DNA of 50,010 nucleotides from Phycisphaerales bacterium (GCA_009781185.1 WQYP01000011.1:1-50010), one strand, 5' to 3'; numbered from the stretch's first letter, positions 1 through 8,933 are shown. Notes: generated from the letters alone by a model not told the origin. Numbers and translations: made by a program.

Positions 1-160
1 AAGAAAAACAAAAAAAAAAGAGGGGCGGCACAAACAAGGGTGGTGATTATACAACCCCCCGCCATTAAAAAATACGATTTGGGAAAATTTTTTTGGGGGG
101 GGGGGAGGTTTTTTTTTTTTGTGGGGGGGGGGGGGGGGGGGGGGGGGCATTTGACGATGT
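1..160. other. Low-complexity A/T/G homopolymer tract at window edge
   Basis: The first 160 bases hold an A-rich run, then T and G runs, including an uninterrupted G run of more than 20 bases near 123-147. Nothing similar occurs elsewhere in the window. No credible gene is present: the short ORF here encodes poly-Phe and poly-Gly. The likely explanation is a sequencing or assembly artefact at a contig end; a genuine G-tract is the alternative. Bases 161-238 look normal and lead into the ribosome binding site of the next gene. Confidence 0.6.
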
Positions 161-238
161 GGAGGTGCGGAATATCATGGACGTCTATTGTTGAGCATTC
201 ATCCGTGATTACATCCGTAACCACGCAGGAGACTGGTT

Positions 239-1399
239 ATGAAGGCGACCGAAGAGTCGATCCTTGAAGAATTGTCGGAGCACGAGCGTTCAGGCGACGT
301 TCGTTCGCGTGCGGTTGCGTTGGAACGGCTCGCTGATATTTATGAGGCTCGCGGGGAGTTGGATGAAGCGTTGCGGATTTGGCAGGAACAATTGCTCATA
401 TTTGAGGGGTTGGGCGACGCTGGTGAGCGTGCGGTGACGATGAGCAGGATCGCTGATATTTACCAGAGTCGTGGAGAGTTGGACGAGGCGTTGCGGATTC
501 GGCGAGAAGAACAGTTGCCGGTGTTCGAGAAGTTGAAAGATGTTCGTTCGTGTGCGGTCACAATGGGGCAGATTGCTGGCATTTACGAGACGCGCGGGGA
601 GTTGGGCAAGGCGCTGCGGATTCGGCAGGAAGAACAATTGCCGCTGTACAAGAAGTTGAAAGATATTCGCGCGTGTGCTGTTACGATGAGCAAGATTGCT
701 GATATTTACCAACGTCGTGGGAATTTTGACGAAGCGTTGCGAATTCGGCAGGAAGAGCAATTGCCGAGGTTCAAGAAGTTGAAAGATGCTCGTGGGTGTG
801 CGATTGCGATGGGGCAGATTGCTGATATTTATCAGCGTTGGGGGACGTATAGCGAAGCGTTGCGGATTCGGCTGGAAGAACAGTTGCCGGTGTTCGAGAA
901 GTTGAAAGATACTCGTTCGTGTGCGGTTACGATGGGGCAGATTGCTGATATTTATGAGATACGCGGGAAGCTGGACGAGGCGTTGCGGATTCAGCAGGAA
1001 CAATTGTCGGTGTTCGAGAAGTTGGGCGACGCCCGTGATTGTGCGTTTACGATGGGCAAAATTGCTGGTATTTACCAGCGTCGCGGGAAGTTAAACGAGG
1101 CGTTGCGGATGTACACGGAATCGCTTGCTGAAATGCAGCGGCAACAGGATGTTCGTTCTTGTGCGTATTTATCGTATCAGATTGCTCTGGTGTTGACGAA
1201 AAAGAAACGACCGGCGGAGGCTTTGGAGATCTGTCAGAAACAAGCGTTGCCGTTGTCTGTTCGTTTGAAAGACAGAGAATTTATTTCGATGGTGTTGTCG
1301 CGGATCGCCAAGTTGCTTGTTCGATTGGGCCGGGCGAAAGAGGCGGCAGCTATTCGCAAGAATCCGAAGAAGTATGTGCGAGATTGTTCATCGCAGTGA
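239..1399 (+). CDS. Tetratricopeptide-repeat protein
   Basis: This 386-residue protein is almost entirely tandem helical repeats of 40-41 residues, eight full copies and a partial ninth. Each follows the pattern A-x-T-M-x-x-I-A-D-I-Y-x-x-R-G-x-L-D-E-A-L-R-I, the TPR helix pair with an added linker rich in E-Q-L-P and K-L-K-D. There is no signal peptide, membrane segment or catalytic domain, so a cytoplasmic scaffold role is inferred. An AGGAG site at 227-231 lies 7 bases before the ATG. The central repeats are very alike, pointing to recent internal duplication. The partner and pathway are unknown. Confidence 0.85.
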   Translation: MKATEESILEELSEHERSGDVRSRAVALERLADIYEARGELDEALRIWQEQLLIFEGLGDAGERAVTMSRIADIYQSRGELDEALRIRREEQLPVFEKLKDVRSCAVTMGQIAGIYETRGELGKALRIRQEEQLPLYKKLKDIRACAVTMSKIADIYQRRGNFDEALRIRQEEQLPRFKKLKDARGCAIAMGQIADIYQRWGTYSEALRIRLEEQLPVFEKLKDTRSCAVTMGQIADIYEIRGKLDEALRIQQEQLSVFEKLGDARDCAFTMGKIAGIYQRRGKLNEALRMYTESLAEMQRQQDVRSCAYLSYQIALVLTKKKRPAEALEICQKQALPLSVRLKDREFISMVLSRIAKLLVRLGRAKEAAAIRKNPKKYVRDCSSQ

Positions 1400-1475
1400 G
1401 ACGCTTTTCGCTGCCCCCACCGCCCTACACCAAAAGCTGAAACCATACGGATTATTCAAAAGGAGTTTTTGTACT

Positions 1476-2426
1476 GTGAAGATAGTCGTAACGCGGCCAA
1501 TACCGGAGGTGGGGATCGAGATGCTTAAACAAGCGGGGCATGAGGTGTTGGTTCTGCCGCACGACCGGCCTTGTACGCGGACGGAATTGCTCGCGGCTAC
1601 AGAAGCGGCGCAGGGCGTACTGACGATGCTTACCGACAAGATCGACGGCGAGTTTCTGCAACAGCGCCCCGGTGTGAAAGCTATTGCTAACTACGCCGTC
1701 GGCTACAACAACATCGACATTGCGGCATGTCAGGCTCGTGGTGTTTGTGTGAGCAACACGCCGGATGTTCTCACGGACGCCACGGCGGAAGTTGCATGGA
1801 CGCTTTTGATGATGGCCGCCCGTCGCGCCGGCGAAGGCGAGCGGATGGTGCGGGCCAGACAATGGAGTGGTTGGGGACCGATGCAATTCCAAGGCATGTG
1901 CGTTCTGGGACAGACCATCGGTATCATCGGTGCGGGGCGGATCGGAACCCGCGTTGCCCAGATGGGCAAGGGCTTCGGTATGCGAGTGATCTACGTGCAT
2001 CAGCGAGAAAGCGAGGCGATGGTACAGTTGGATGCTCGGCGAGTCGAGTTGCCGGAACTGCTCAAGGACGCCGATTTCGTTTCCATTCACGTACCGCTGA
2101 CCGCCAACACGCGGCATCTCGTCGGCACCAAGGAATTGCAGACGATGAAAAAGACGGCGGTGTTGATCAACACCGCGCGTGGGCCGGTGGTGGATGAGGC
2201 CGCGCTGGTCGAGGCGCTGAAGAGCAAAATAATCTTCGCGGCGGGCCTTGATGTTTACGAAGAAGAGCCAAAAATCCATCCCGGCCTCTTCGCTCTGGAA
2301 AATGTGGTGATGCTGCCGCACATCGGCTCGGCAACCGTACACGCTCGCAACGAAATGTCGCAACTCGCCGCCGACAACCTGCTCGCCATGCTTCGTGGAG
2401 AGCGAGGAAAAACGCAAATCGTATAA
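1476..2426 (+). CDS. D-2-hydroxyacid dehydrogenase (glyoxylate/hydroxypyruvate reductase-like)
   Basis: A 316-residue NAD(P)-dependent dehydrogenase of the D-isomer-specific 2-hydroxyacid family, which reduces 2-keto acids such as glyoxylate or hydroxypyruvate. The Rossmann motif GIIGAGRIGTRV is near residue 150. The catalytic set is present: Arg in INTARGP near 235, Glu in DVYEEEP near 263, and His in LPHIGSAT near 283. The N-terminal substrate domain has the usual YAVGYNNID stretch. The start is GTG at 1476, because AAAAGGAG at 1458-1465 sits 10 bases upstream and the family N-terminus (KIVVTRPIP) begins there. An upstream ATG in the same frame would add unrelated sequence inside the TPR gene. 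The exact substrate cannot be read from sequence. Confidence 0.93.
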   Translation: MKIVVTRPIPEVGIEMLKQAGHEVLVLPHDRPCTRTELLAATEAAQGVLTMLTDKIDGEFLQQRPGVKAIANYAVGYNNIDIAACQARGVCVSNTPDVLTDATAEVAWTLLMMAARRAGEGERMVRARQWSGWGPMQFQGMCVLGQTIGIIGAGRIGTRVAQMGKGFGMRVIYVHQRESEAMVQLDARRVELPELLKDADFVSIHVPLTANTRHLVGTKELQTMKKTAVLINTARGPVVDEAALVEALKSKIIFAAGLDVYEEEPKIHPGLFALENVVMLPHIGSATVHARNEMSQLAADNLLAMLRGERGKTQIV

Positions 2427-2453
2427 TACGGTGTCCACCAACAAAGAGGCATC

Positions 2454-3602
2454 ATGAAAAACCTCATTCCAACAGTAACGTTGATTTGCCTGTCTTTTGT
2501 CAGCCTGACATTTGCCGCGACGCTGGAGGTTGGCGACGACAAGGCGTTTCAGCAGATCGAAAAGGCCGTCGCAGCGGCAAAACCGGGTGATGAAATCGTC
2601 GTGTATCTCAAGCAGGATGGCTCGGCCTATCGACAACCGGTACTGCTCGTTCGCACACCGAAACTCACAATCCGTGCCGCCGATCCACAGAAGCCCGTCG
2701 AACTCGACGGCAACGGATTTACTTATTCAGGCGTCGGGAACATCCCGCGAGCCATCGTTCAATTCGATCCGGAAGCGTCCGGCAGCACGCTCGACGGCTT
2801 CCGCCTCATCAACGCCCGCAACGACAGCCACAACGGTGCCGGTGCGCGAATCAATCAGGCCAATGACGTGACGATCCGCAACTGTGAGATCTCAGACAAC
2901 GACATGGGCATCATGAGCAACGGCGAAGCGCCGAAGCAAACCGCCGCCCGGCAATTGATCGAAAAATGCAAAATCACAAACAACGGCACAGCCAAACACC
3001 CCGGCTACAACCACAACCTCTATCTCGGCGGAACCAGCGTCACCGTACAGGAATGCGAGATCGCCAACGCTGTGACCGGTCACAATCTCAAGAGCCGGGC
3101 TCATTTGAATTTCATCATCAAAAACAACATCCACGATTCCAGCAATCGCGAACTCGATCTGGTCGATGCCGAGGGAACGACCGACATCGTCGGCAGCCAT
3201 TCGTTTCTGATCGAAAACACGATCACCAAAGCCCCCAAATGCACCGGCAACAAAGCGGTGATCCATTTCGGCCGCGACGGCAAAGCCTCGCACAACGGCA
3301 CAATCTGGCTCATCCGCAACACCATCCACACCCCATTCATTTCGCCGGTCGTCGACGTCAGCTCCGGCGACGGCGCAGTCTTCATCGACAACATCATTGA
3401 TGACACGAAAGCCAACCAGATCGGCGTACTGGCGAACTTGCAACAACCGGCCATGAAAGCATGGGGCAGCGGCAATACGATCCCAGCCAGGTTTATCTTG
3501 CAGTCTCAACAGAAAAACGTACCGATGGTGTTGGAACAGCCGCCTGAATTGCCCAAAGAGTTGCAGACGATCCTGCCTCACTCTTCACAGCAGGCGAAAT
3601 AA
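2454..3602 (+). CDS. Secreted right-handed parallel beta-helix protein
   Basis: A 382-residue protein with an N-terminal signal peptide: a Lys-containing start, a hydrophobic core (LIPTVTLICLSFVSLTFA) and a likely cleavage after residue 21 or so. The mature part starts with a segment typical of pectate-lyase-like beta-helix proteins (DKAFQQIEKAVAAAKPGDEIVV). Short strands rich in N, I and G follow (VTIRNCEISDNDMGI, TVQECEIANAVTGHN, IIKNNIHDSS), matching PbH1 repeats. The location should be periplasmic or extracellular. No lyase active site can be assigned. AGAGG lies shortly before the ATG, and the gene follows the dehydrogenase by 27 bases, so co-transcription is likely. Confidence 0.85.
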   Translation: MKNLIPTVTLICLSFVSLTFAATLEVGDDKAFQQIEKAVAAAKPGDEIVVYLKQDGSAYRQPVLLVRTPKLTIRAADPQKPVELDGNGFTYSGVGNIPRAIVQFDPEASGSTLDGFRLINARNDSHNGAGARINQANDVTIRNCEISDNDMGIMSNGEAPKQTAARQLIEKCKITNNGTAKHPGYNHNLYLGGTSVTVQECEIANAVTGHNLKSRAHLNFIIKNNIHDSSNRELDLVDAEGTTDIVGSHSFLIENTITKAPKCTGNKAVIHFGRDGKASHNGTIWLIRNTIHTPFISPVVDVSSGDGAVFIDNIIDDTKANQIGVLANLQQPAMKAWGSGNTIPARFILQSQQKNVPMVLEQPPELPKELQTILPHSSQQAK

Positions 3603-3642
3603 GGGCACTCTCCGTACAAAAGATGATGCCGAAGCGGTCGCG

Positions 3643-3819
3643 TCATTTTCCGCCGAACTCCTCCTGCAGCCCCACAATCACGTTTCCCATGTTGTACGAA
3701 TAGCCCCAGCCCATATTCCGGGACTTGTCATACAAAACCTGCAATCTTGTTGCGAACTTTGGATATACACGAAGTTCCGCTGGACCGTTATACTTTTCGC
3801 AGATTTCAGGAGCAAACAC
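3643..3819 (-). pseudogene. Possible C-terminal remnant of an unidentified protein
   Basis: One minus-strand frame stays open from inside the methyltransferase gene down to a TGA at 3645-3643. It reads like real protein: PEICEKYNGPAELRVYPKF followed by ATRLQVLYDKSRNMGWGYSY and ending VIVGLQEEFGGK. It has no start codon or ribosome site of its own in the intergenic part. I interpret it as the decayed 3' end of a gene cut when the present neighbours were inserted. The family is not recognised and the call is tentative. Confidence 0.35.
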
Positions 3820-4614
3820 ATGGACGAAAAAGAAAACACCCGTTACTGGGAAGCCAATGCCGAGGCGTGGACGTATCTGTCGCGTCGGGGGTACGACCGT
3901 TGCCGTGATTTGATCAATTTGCCACGGTTTTTTGAAATGCTTCCACCCATTGACGGCTTACGCGGACTCGACATCGGCTGCGGCGAGGGCACGAACACCC
4001 GCGCCGCCGCGAGACTGGGGGCACGCATGACCGCCATCGACATCGCGCCCACTTTCCTCCGCCACGCCTGTGAATCCGAGACAACCGAGCCGCTCGGAAT
4101 CGACTACCTCGAAGCCAGCGGCACACAAATGCCCTTCGAAAACGCCTCTTTCGATTTCGTCATGGCCACCATGAGCCTCATGGACATCCCGGAGCCTGAG
4201 CGGGCACTCGCGGAGGCCTTCCGCGTATTGCGGCCGGGCGGATTTATCCAATTCAGCATTTGCCATCCATGCTTCCAGACGAGAAAGTTCGCCTGGCAAC
4301 GTGACGAAAATGGACGCAAGACCGCTGTCCTGGCCGGTGACTACTGGAACCGCTCCAATGGCGACTGGATAGAGGAATGGCATTTTGGTGCTGCCCCGGC
4401 GGAGGAACGTAATCGCTTTCCAAAATTCCGCATCCCTCGGTTCACTCGTACCCTGTCCGAATGGCTCAACGCCCTGATCGAGACAGGCTTCGTCATTCAT
4501 CGCATCAACGAGCCGCGACCGACGGAGGAAACGCTTGCCGCCCATCCCGAGGAATATGACGCTTTGATTATTCCCCTCTTTCTCCAAATCAGAGCGGACA
4601 AACCGCTACGGTAG
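3820..4614 (+). CDS. Class I SAM-dependent methyltransferase
   Basis: A 264-residue methyltransferase of the UbiE/Methyltransf_11 type. Motif I, LDIGCGEGTNTRAAA, binds S-adenosylmethionine at about residues 50-64. An acidic residue ends the second strand (MTAIDIAP), and FDFVMATMSLMDIPEPERA with RVLRPGGFIQFS form the later core motifs. The C-terminal third (the GDWIEEWHFG area and on) is the variable substrate lid. The methyl acceptor, a small molecule or protein, cannot be predicted. The start is backed by AGGAG just upstream (spacing about 7). It runs convergent with tag, and the two stop codons are 4 bases apart. Confidence 0.9.
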   Translation: MDEKENTRYWEANAEAWTYLSRRGYDRCRDLINLPRFFEMLPPIDGLRGLDIGCGEGTNTRAAARLGARMTAIDIAPTFLRHACESETTEPLGIDYLEASGTQMPFENASFDFVMATMSLMDIPEPERALAEAFRVLRPGGFIQFSICHPCFQTRKFAWQRDENGRKTAVLAGDYWNRSNGDWIEEWHFGAAPAEERNRFPKFRIPRFTRTLSEWLNALIETGFVIHRINEPRPTEETLAAHPEEYDALIIPLFLQIRADKPLR

Positions 4615-4618
4615 CTGG

Positions 4619-5221
4619 TCACACACGGGCGGATTCGACCTTGCGGATCCGCCGTACCGTTTCGTACCGCCAGCATCCCATGATGTGATCATTCACCATC
4701 CCCGTCGCCTGCATGTGCGCGTACATGATGGTCGAGCCGACGAATTTGAAGCCGCGTTGTTTGAGGTCTTTGCTCATCTCGTCGGAGATCACCGTTCGCG
4801 GCGGAATCTCCTGAATCGTCCTTCGCTCATTCTGGAGCGGCTGACCATCAACGAACCGCCAAATATACGCATCAAATGTTCCGAATTCTTCCTGGACTTT
4901 CAGGAATGCCTTCGCATTGGCAATCGTCGCATCGATCTTCAATCGATTCCGCACGATCCCTGCATCCGCTAAAAGTCGTTTCTTTTCCCGTGCTCCGTAG
5001 CGTGCCACCACCTCCGGATCGAACTGTGCGAACGCTTTCCGATACGCCTCTCGCTTCCGCAGAATTGTCAACCAACTCAGACCGGCCTGCGCACTTTCCA
5101 GCACCAGAAACTCAAAGAGCTTTCGATCCTCATGCACCGGCACCCCCCACTCCTCATCATGATACCGCTCATATTCTTCTCCCTTCGCCCATTCACAACG
5201 AACCACTTCCTTTGCTTTCAT
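4619..5221 (-). CDS. tag: DNA-3-methyladenine glycosylase I
   Basis: This 200-residue base-excision repair enzyme removes 3-methyladenine from alkylated DNA. Family hallmarks are intact: RCEWAKG and YHDEEWGVP near the N-terminus (zinc ligands Cys9 and His21), LFEFLVLESAQAGLSW with the key Glu, and the C-terminal VNDHIMGCWR supplying the other His and Cys zinc ligands. The start at 5221 is chosen because AAAGGA lies 9 bases upstream and homologues begin near this Met; a longer frame adds 11 unrelated residues. The ATG overlaps the stop of the upstream GNAT gene by 4 bases, so the two are translationally coupled. Confidence 0.95.
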   Translation of the reverse strand: MKAKEVVRCEWAKGEEYERYHDEEWGVPVHEDRKLFEFLVLESAQAGLSWLTILRKREAYRKAFAQFDPEVVARYGAREKKRLLADAGIVRNRLKIDATIANAKAFLKVQEEFGTFDAYIWRFVDGQPLQNERRTIQEIPPRTVISDEMSKDLKQRGFKFVGSTIMYAHMQATGMVNDHIMGCWRYETVRRIRKVESARV

Positions 5222-5688
5222 TTCGTTTCTTCCTTTCTTTCTGGCAGCATACACGTTACCCGCCAGATGATCTTCTTGGCGATGTTGTCCGAGTCCCCTT
5301 CCTCCGAATCTAAGACCAAAAAACCTTGCTGCTCATACCAACTCACCAGCCAGTTGGTGAGGTCAGATCTGGTGATGTCCCCACACACTTCCTCCACTCC
5401 AATTGCACGGGCCTTTTCCTGCACCTGACGCAACAACTTTGTCCCAACGCCATTCTTCCGAAAATTCCTGCGGCAACTGAATATGCCGAGAAAGCACAGA
5501 TGTCGCAACAGACCGGGTAACTTCACGCGGCGGTGGTTGTCGTAGACCTTGATGTCTTCGAGCCGCATGCGTCGGCCATCAAGGGTGCAGCAGGCGTGGC
5601 CGATCTGATCGCCCCGCCTAATCGCCAAGAAATCTACCGAGTAGTCGTTCTTCCAGACTGTTTCGATAATGACCTCGGAAATCTTCAT
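5218..5688 (-). CDS. GNAT-family N-acetyltransferase
   Basis: A 156-residue protein with a GNAT acetyl-CoA binding core. The pyrophosphate loop appears as FRKNGVGTKLLRQVQEKARA (about residues 76-95), a slightly altered R/Q-x-x-G-x-G/A, and the C-terminal strand is WYEQQGFLVLDSEE. The substrate is unknown. It sits directly upstream of tag and overlaps it by 4 bases, so both should be expressed together. No strong ribosome site precedes the ATG. Confidence 0.8.
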   Translation of the reverse strand: MKISEVIIETVWKNDYSVDFLAIRRGDQIGHACCTLDGRRMRLEDIKVYDNHRRVKLPGLLRHLCFLGIFSCRRNFRKNGVGTKLLRQVQEKARAIGVEEVCGDITRSDLTNWLVSWYEQQGFLVLDSEEGDSDNIAKKIIWRVTCMLPERKEETK

Positions 5689-5738
5689 GCAAGCATCATA
5701 CTGTAATCACCATCCGTTGAATCAGAGAATCACAATCT

Positions 5739-7256
5739 CTAAGACATGCAACATTTCTTATATTTACGCCCGCTCCCGCATGGACAGGGATTGTTGCGAG
5801 GAATGCGTTTCAGGGGTCCGAGGAGGGTTGGAGGTAACTTCCCAGGCCTCGGATACTCGTACTCTGTTACTCTGCTTTGTGTAAGGTTAACAAAGAGACC
5901 AAGTTTATTGGCTGTCTTAATCGCATCTGCTATGTCATCTGCAGAAAAAGATGACGCGTCTAGGTACATAAGATCTTCGGAAACCGACGAATTGATTCCT
6001 GATTCAGTTGCAAGGCCAACAATCTCAGACGCGTCCGGAAACCTCGCCTTAACGGCCTCGCAACAACGTTCAAGAAAATTTCGCCTGATCTCTCTGTATT
6101 CTGGTTCGGAGTGATTAGCAAGCTTTGGTAGACAAAGGAAGACGTAATGAGGTTCGCCAGCGTTAGTTGGCGGAATGATACGATTTGCTCGACCGTTATG
6201 TCCTTGGGCTTGTAATACCAAGTCAATGAGCGCTTTTGCGAGCATCCGGCGACGGAGGCGATTCTCTGCCGCCATTTTGCGTAGCGCCATTTCAATTCCG
6301 TATGGTTGTCCAGGATGGGATGTGTAGTATTGTGTCCCTCCCAGCATGTGAGTTATGAATTTGTCAATTATTTTATCCCAAGCATAACTTACCACATTCG
6401 CTCGGGCGGCTCGTTTGAGAGGACCGTTCACAGCTTCTGACCAGTGACCGGCCGTGATGCCGATGAAATCATGCTTTTCTTCTACGCCAAAGTGGTGCCG
6501 TGAATCGACGTTGGTATGCAACAAATAACGACCGAGGAGTTCCTCCTCTCCTATGGACATAACATTTCTGGTTGTCAGTAATTGTTCTTTTGCCTTGAGG
6601 TAATCCAAAAAGTCTGAGATCGTGTCCAGTGTGCGAAGTACTAAGTCCAGCGATTCATCATCCAGAACGTGGACGAATCCCTTGTTTTTGTTGATGTGCC
6701 CTACCACAAAAGGTATGGCACCACGAGACTTATCCGTGTGATCTGCGCCTTCGATTGTAGAATAAATCATTAAAGTTCCAGATTCGCCGAAATGCGAGCG
6801 ACATCTCGTCGAAGTTCCATGCGCGACAACGATTCGGTGAAACCGAATCTTGGCAAGGTCTGGGAGTGGTATAGGAAACCGTTTCTTGCAGTTTACATCT
6901 AAAAAAATTCGATCAGGGTGCTTCCTGATCCAGTTCTCAGCACCCCATACTTGATCAGCCGATTTTGTGACAGCCCTACGAAACCACCGGCACCAATCCA
7001 AGAATGTGTCACCAGTATTCGGAAACTCGCAGTATTTGTCGGAAAAGATAATTATGTCGTTCCCAAAACTCACCATCAGGTCGCAAATCTCTTTTCCCTG
7101 CCCCCCCGTTCTGGGCAGTCCTTCGTCCCTGAATATTCTTGGAAAGCTCCACAAACGCAGAAATGATGCTTCACAAAGTCGTTGAAGATAACGCTCCGAC
7201 GCAGTTATCCCTTCGTTGCGGTCTGACTCTGGTGATGATGTTCCACGACTCGTCAT
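5739..7256 (-). CDS. SEC-C motif protein with possible nuclease-like N-terminus
   Basis: A 505-residue protein ending in a SEC-C zinc motif, NNPCPCGSGRKYKKCC. The N-terminal 100 residues include LWSFPRIF, then GKEICDLMVSFGNDIIIFSDKY. The spacing of E-x-x-D and S-D-K resembles a PD-(D/E)XK nuclease core, which is inference rather than proof. The middle is not recognised. The start at 7256 is chosen because its ATG overlaps the stop of the upstream gene (ATGA), indicating translational coupling; an alternative ATG at 7310 lies inside that gene. A role in nucleic-acid quality control or defence is possible but unproven. Confidence 0.7.
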   Translation of the reverse strand: MTSRGTSSPESDRNEGITASERYLQRLCEASFLRLWSFPRIFRDEGLPRTGGQGKEICDLMVSFGNDIIIFSDKYCEFPNTGDTFLDWCRWFRRAVTKSADQVWGAENWIRKHPDRIFLDVNCKKRFPIPLPDLAKIRFHRIVVAHGTSTRCRSHFGESGTLMIYSTIEGADHTDKSRGAIPFVVGHINKNKGFVHVLDDESLDLVLRTLDTISDFLDYLKAKEQLLTTRNVMSIGEEELLGRYLLHTNVDSRHHFGVEEKHDFIGITAGHWSEAVNGPLKRAARANVVSYAWDKIIDKFITHMLGGTQYYTSHPGQPYGIEMALRKMAAENRLRRRMLAKALIDLVLQAQGHNGRANRIIPPTNAGEPHYVFLCLPKLANHSEPEYREIRRNFLERCCEAVKARFPDASEIVGLATESGINSSVSEDLMYLDASSFSADDIADAIKTANKLGLFVNLTQSRVTEYEYPRPGKLPPTLLGPLKRIPRNNPCPCGSGRKYKKCCMS

Positions 7257-7480
7257 GCAGTTCCTGCAATCTCGCTGTAACTTTCGGCTAACGCTTTTTT
7301 GAGCAGACATTTATCCCCAACCACATCGCCGCGACGATATCGGTTCAGCAGTTCCTGGGAACGTTGGGCCAGCATGCGTCGTACTTCACGGCGTTTGCCT
7401 TTGATTCTTGGAATCTGCATGGAATCGTAGGCTGTTGTCTGATGCCGCAGCCAGGCGATGACGGCAATCATCTTCATCAT
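7253..7480 (-). CDS. Small basic hypothetical protein coupled to the SEC-C gene
   Basis: A 75-residue basic protein (MMKMIAVIAWLRHQTTAYDS...) with an Arg-rich middle (KGKRREVRRM). A GAAGGGA ribosome site lies about 8 bases before the ATG at 7480; a longer frame to 7528 exists but lacks such a site. The stop codon overlaps the start of the SEC-C gene by 4 bases, the best evidence that it is real. No family is recognised. The sequence looks helical and could form a small partner of the SEC-C protein. Confidence 0.55.
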   Translation of the reverse strand: MMKMIAVIAWLRHQTTAYDSMQIPRIKGKRREVRRMLAQRSQELLNRYRRGDVVGDKCLLKKALAESYSEIAGTA

Positions 7481-7532
7481 TTCGATCCCTTCTTTTTCGC
7501 ATAGTACGGACAAAGTCATCTGAAACATACGA

Positions 7533-8048
7533 TTACGGCGGCGTTAGAATATCCGTTAGATCGATAGGTCTATCGCCCGGTTTGGATGTTGGTATTGGGA
7601 GCCACGCGAAAGGTTTTGGGCGTGGGGTGTTCCATTGGGTCCCAAAGCGTCTTACAAGCCATTTTTCGACTTCGTCATACCATTGGTCAATTTCCTCAAA
7701 TCCATGAACATCGCGCCGCCGCAGCACGGATACGTTCGGATAAACTTCACTGAGGGCTTCGATAATGTCGATACGCAAGGATTGCAGACCTCCGCCCTTG
7801 AGATAAATCACCGGCGTTCGCATGTCCGCCGCCAAGGTTGCAACACACGCGGCATCTCCGATACGACCTAAACGTTTCGCCAATTCCGCCTTCTTGTCGG
7901 GATCCTTTTCGTTTTGATAGGCGTCAATGGCGTTCCTGGATACTTCGGTATTACCAAGTTTCTGCTTCGTTGAGCTCGCATCTTGGCACGATGAGAGTTG
8001 CATCAACAAGACGGCGGCAACCAGAAGGAAAGTTGTTCGGGTTTTCAT
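7533..8048 (-). CDS. Putative lipoprotein with HEAT-like segment
   Basis: A 171-residue protein with a lipoprotein signal: KTRTTFLLVAAVLLMQ then the lipobox LSSC (Cys21). The next part, KAELAKRLGRIGDAACVATL, resembles a single HEAT or PBS-lyase repeat. AAAGGA precedes the ATG at good spacing. The C-terminal half is rich in Trp and Pro and is not recognised. Attachment to the inner or outer membrane is expected. Confidence 0.75.
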   Translation of the reverse strand: MKTRTTFLLVAAVLLMQLSSCQDASSTKQKLGNTEVSRNAIDAYQNEKDPDKKAELAKRLGRIGDAACVATLAADMRTPVIYLKGGGLQSLRIDIIEALSEVYPNVSVLRRRDVHGFEEIDQWYDEVEKWLVRRFGTQWNTPRPKPFAWLPIPTSKPGDRPIDLTDILTPP

Positions 8049-8077
8049 TTCTAATCCTTTCTATGTGCCACATCCCC

Positions 8078-8824
8078 TTACCACATGGGCTTCGGTCTCT
8101 TCGGTCGTGATTGTTCCTCCTCACGGCGACGGGCGGCCAGCAACGCATCATTGAACCATGCGAGACCTTCCGACATGGCTTTGAAATATCGCGTCAGAAC
8201 GTTGGGGAGTCGCGATGTGAGCGCCAGCGACGCTGGAAGTTCCACGTACCAGTAAAACTGCTTGAACTTCAGGTACTCCGCCGCCGGATTTGATGCCTGC
8301 GACAGCCACGCCTTGGGCAGCCGCGTCAATCGCTCACCCTGTAACGAACCGAGCAACTTGCGATTCTTCCGATCCTCCACCAAGCCCAGAAACTTTTTCG
8401 GATCGGCGGCAATTGCTTCGCGGATCGTTTGGAGTTCCTCTGCTCCCGGCATGTAAACACCACCAGCGATACCGACGTGGCGGTGAGAGACTTCGAAGTA
8501 GTAGCCAGCTCCGCCGTGCCGAGAGAGCGTTTGGTAGGAGAAGAGCGCACTAATGTTTGTCTTGTAAGGCGTCTTGTCCTTGGAGAAGCGAGTGTCACGA
8601 TAGATGCGATAGATGAGTTTGGCGGGCTCTTCGGCGACGTGTTCGGGAGCAAAATCTCGGAGACGTTCGTTGAGTAACGTAACCAGCTCGATCATCGGAC
8701 CGCGAACGTGGGTCTCGAAGATTTCCTTGCGCGGCGTAAACCATTCTCGCTGGTTGTTTTTCTCCAGCGACTTGAAGAACGTCGGCATCTGCCGTGGAAA
8801 ACCGGGGAAGCGTGTGCTCATCAT
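8078..8824 (-). CDS. DUF2461 family protein
   Basis: A 248-residue protein with the conserved start of this family: FPGFPRQMPTFFKSLEKNNQREWFTPRKEIF, then RIYRDTRFSKDKTPYKTN and an aromatic GGAGYYFEVS segment. The family is widespread, of unknown biochemical function, and roughly 220-230 residues long, so this copy is complete with a basic tail (RREEEQSRPKRPKP). The start is placed at 8824, where family similarity begins; the open frame continues 25 codons further without a better ribosome site. It lies 29 bases downstream of the lipoprotein gene's orientation partner but is read first in this minus-strand pair. Confidence 0.88.
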   Translation of the reverse strand: MMSTRFPGFPRQMPTFFKSLEKNNQREWFTPRKEIFETHVRGPMIELVTLLNERLRDFAPEHVAEEPAKLIYRIYRDTRFSKDKTPYKTNISALFSYQTLSRHGGAGYYFEVSHRHVGIAGGVYMPGAEELQTIREAIAADPKKFLGLVEDRKNRKLLGSLQGERLTRLPKAWLSQASNPAAEYLKFKQFYWYVELPASLALTSRLPNVLTRYFKAMSEGLAWFNDALLAARRREEEQSRPKRPKPMW

Positions 8825-8933
8825 GCACGGATTGTAGTCGTGCTCGGAACATTCGTAAAACTCGGTTCTCCGCCTCCACAAATCACCACCACCACCCACT
8901 GGCCATCAACCGATCCTTTTGTACAATCACGTC

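Noticed and set aside
1..267. 75-residue ORF with poly-Phe and poly-Gly at the left edge
   Set aside because: It is produced by the homopolymer runs and runs into the TPR gene in a different frame.
290..1003. 237-residue minus-strand ORF opposite the TPR gene
   Set aside because: Its apparent repeats only mirror the TPR repeats on the other strand.
1452..2636. 394-residue minus-strand ORF opposite the dehydrogenase gene
   Set aside because: It is antisense to a well-supported enzyme, has no family features, and its composition mirrors the codon pattern of the real gene.
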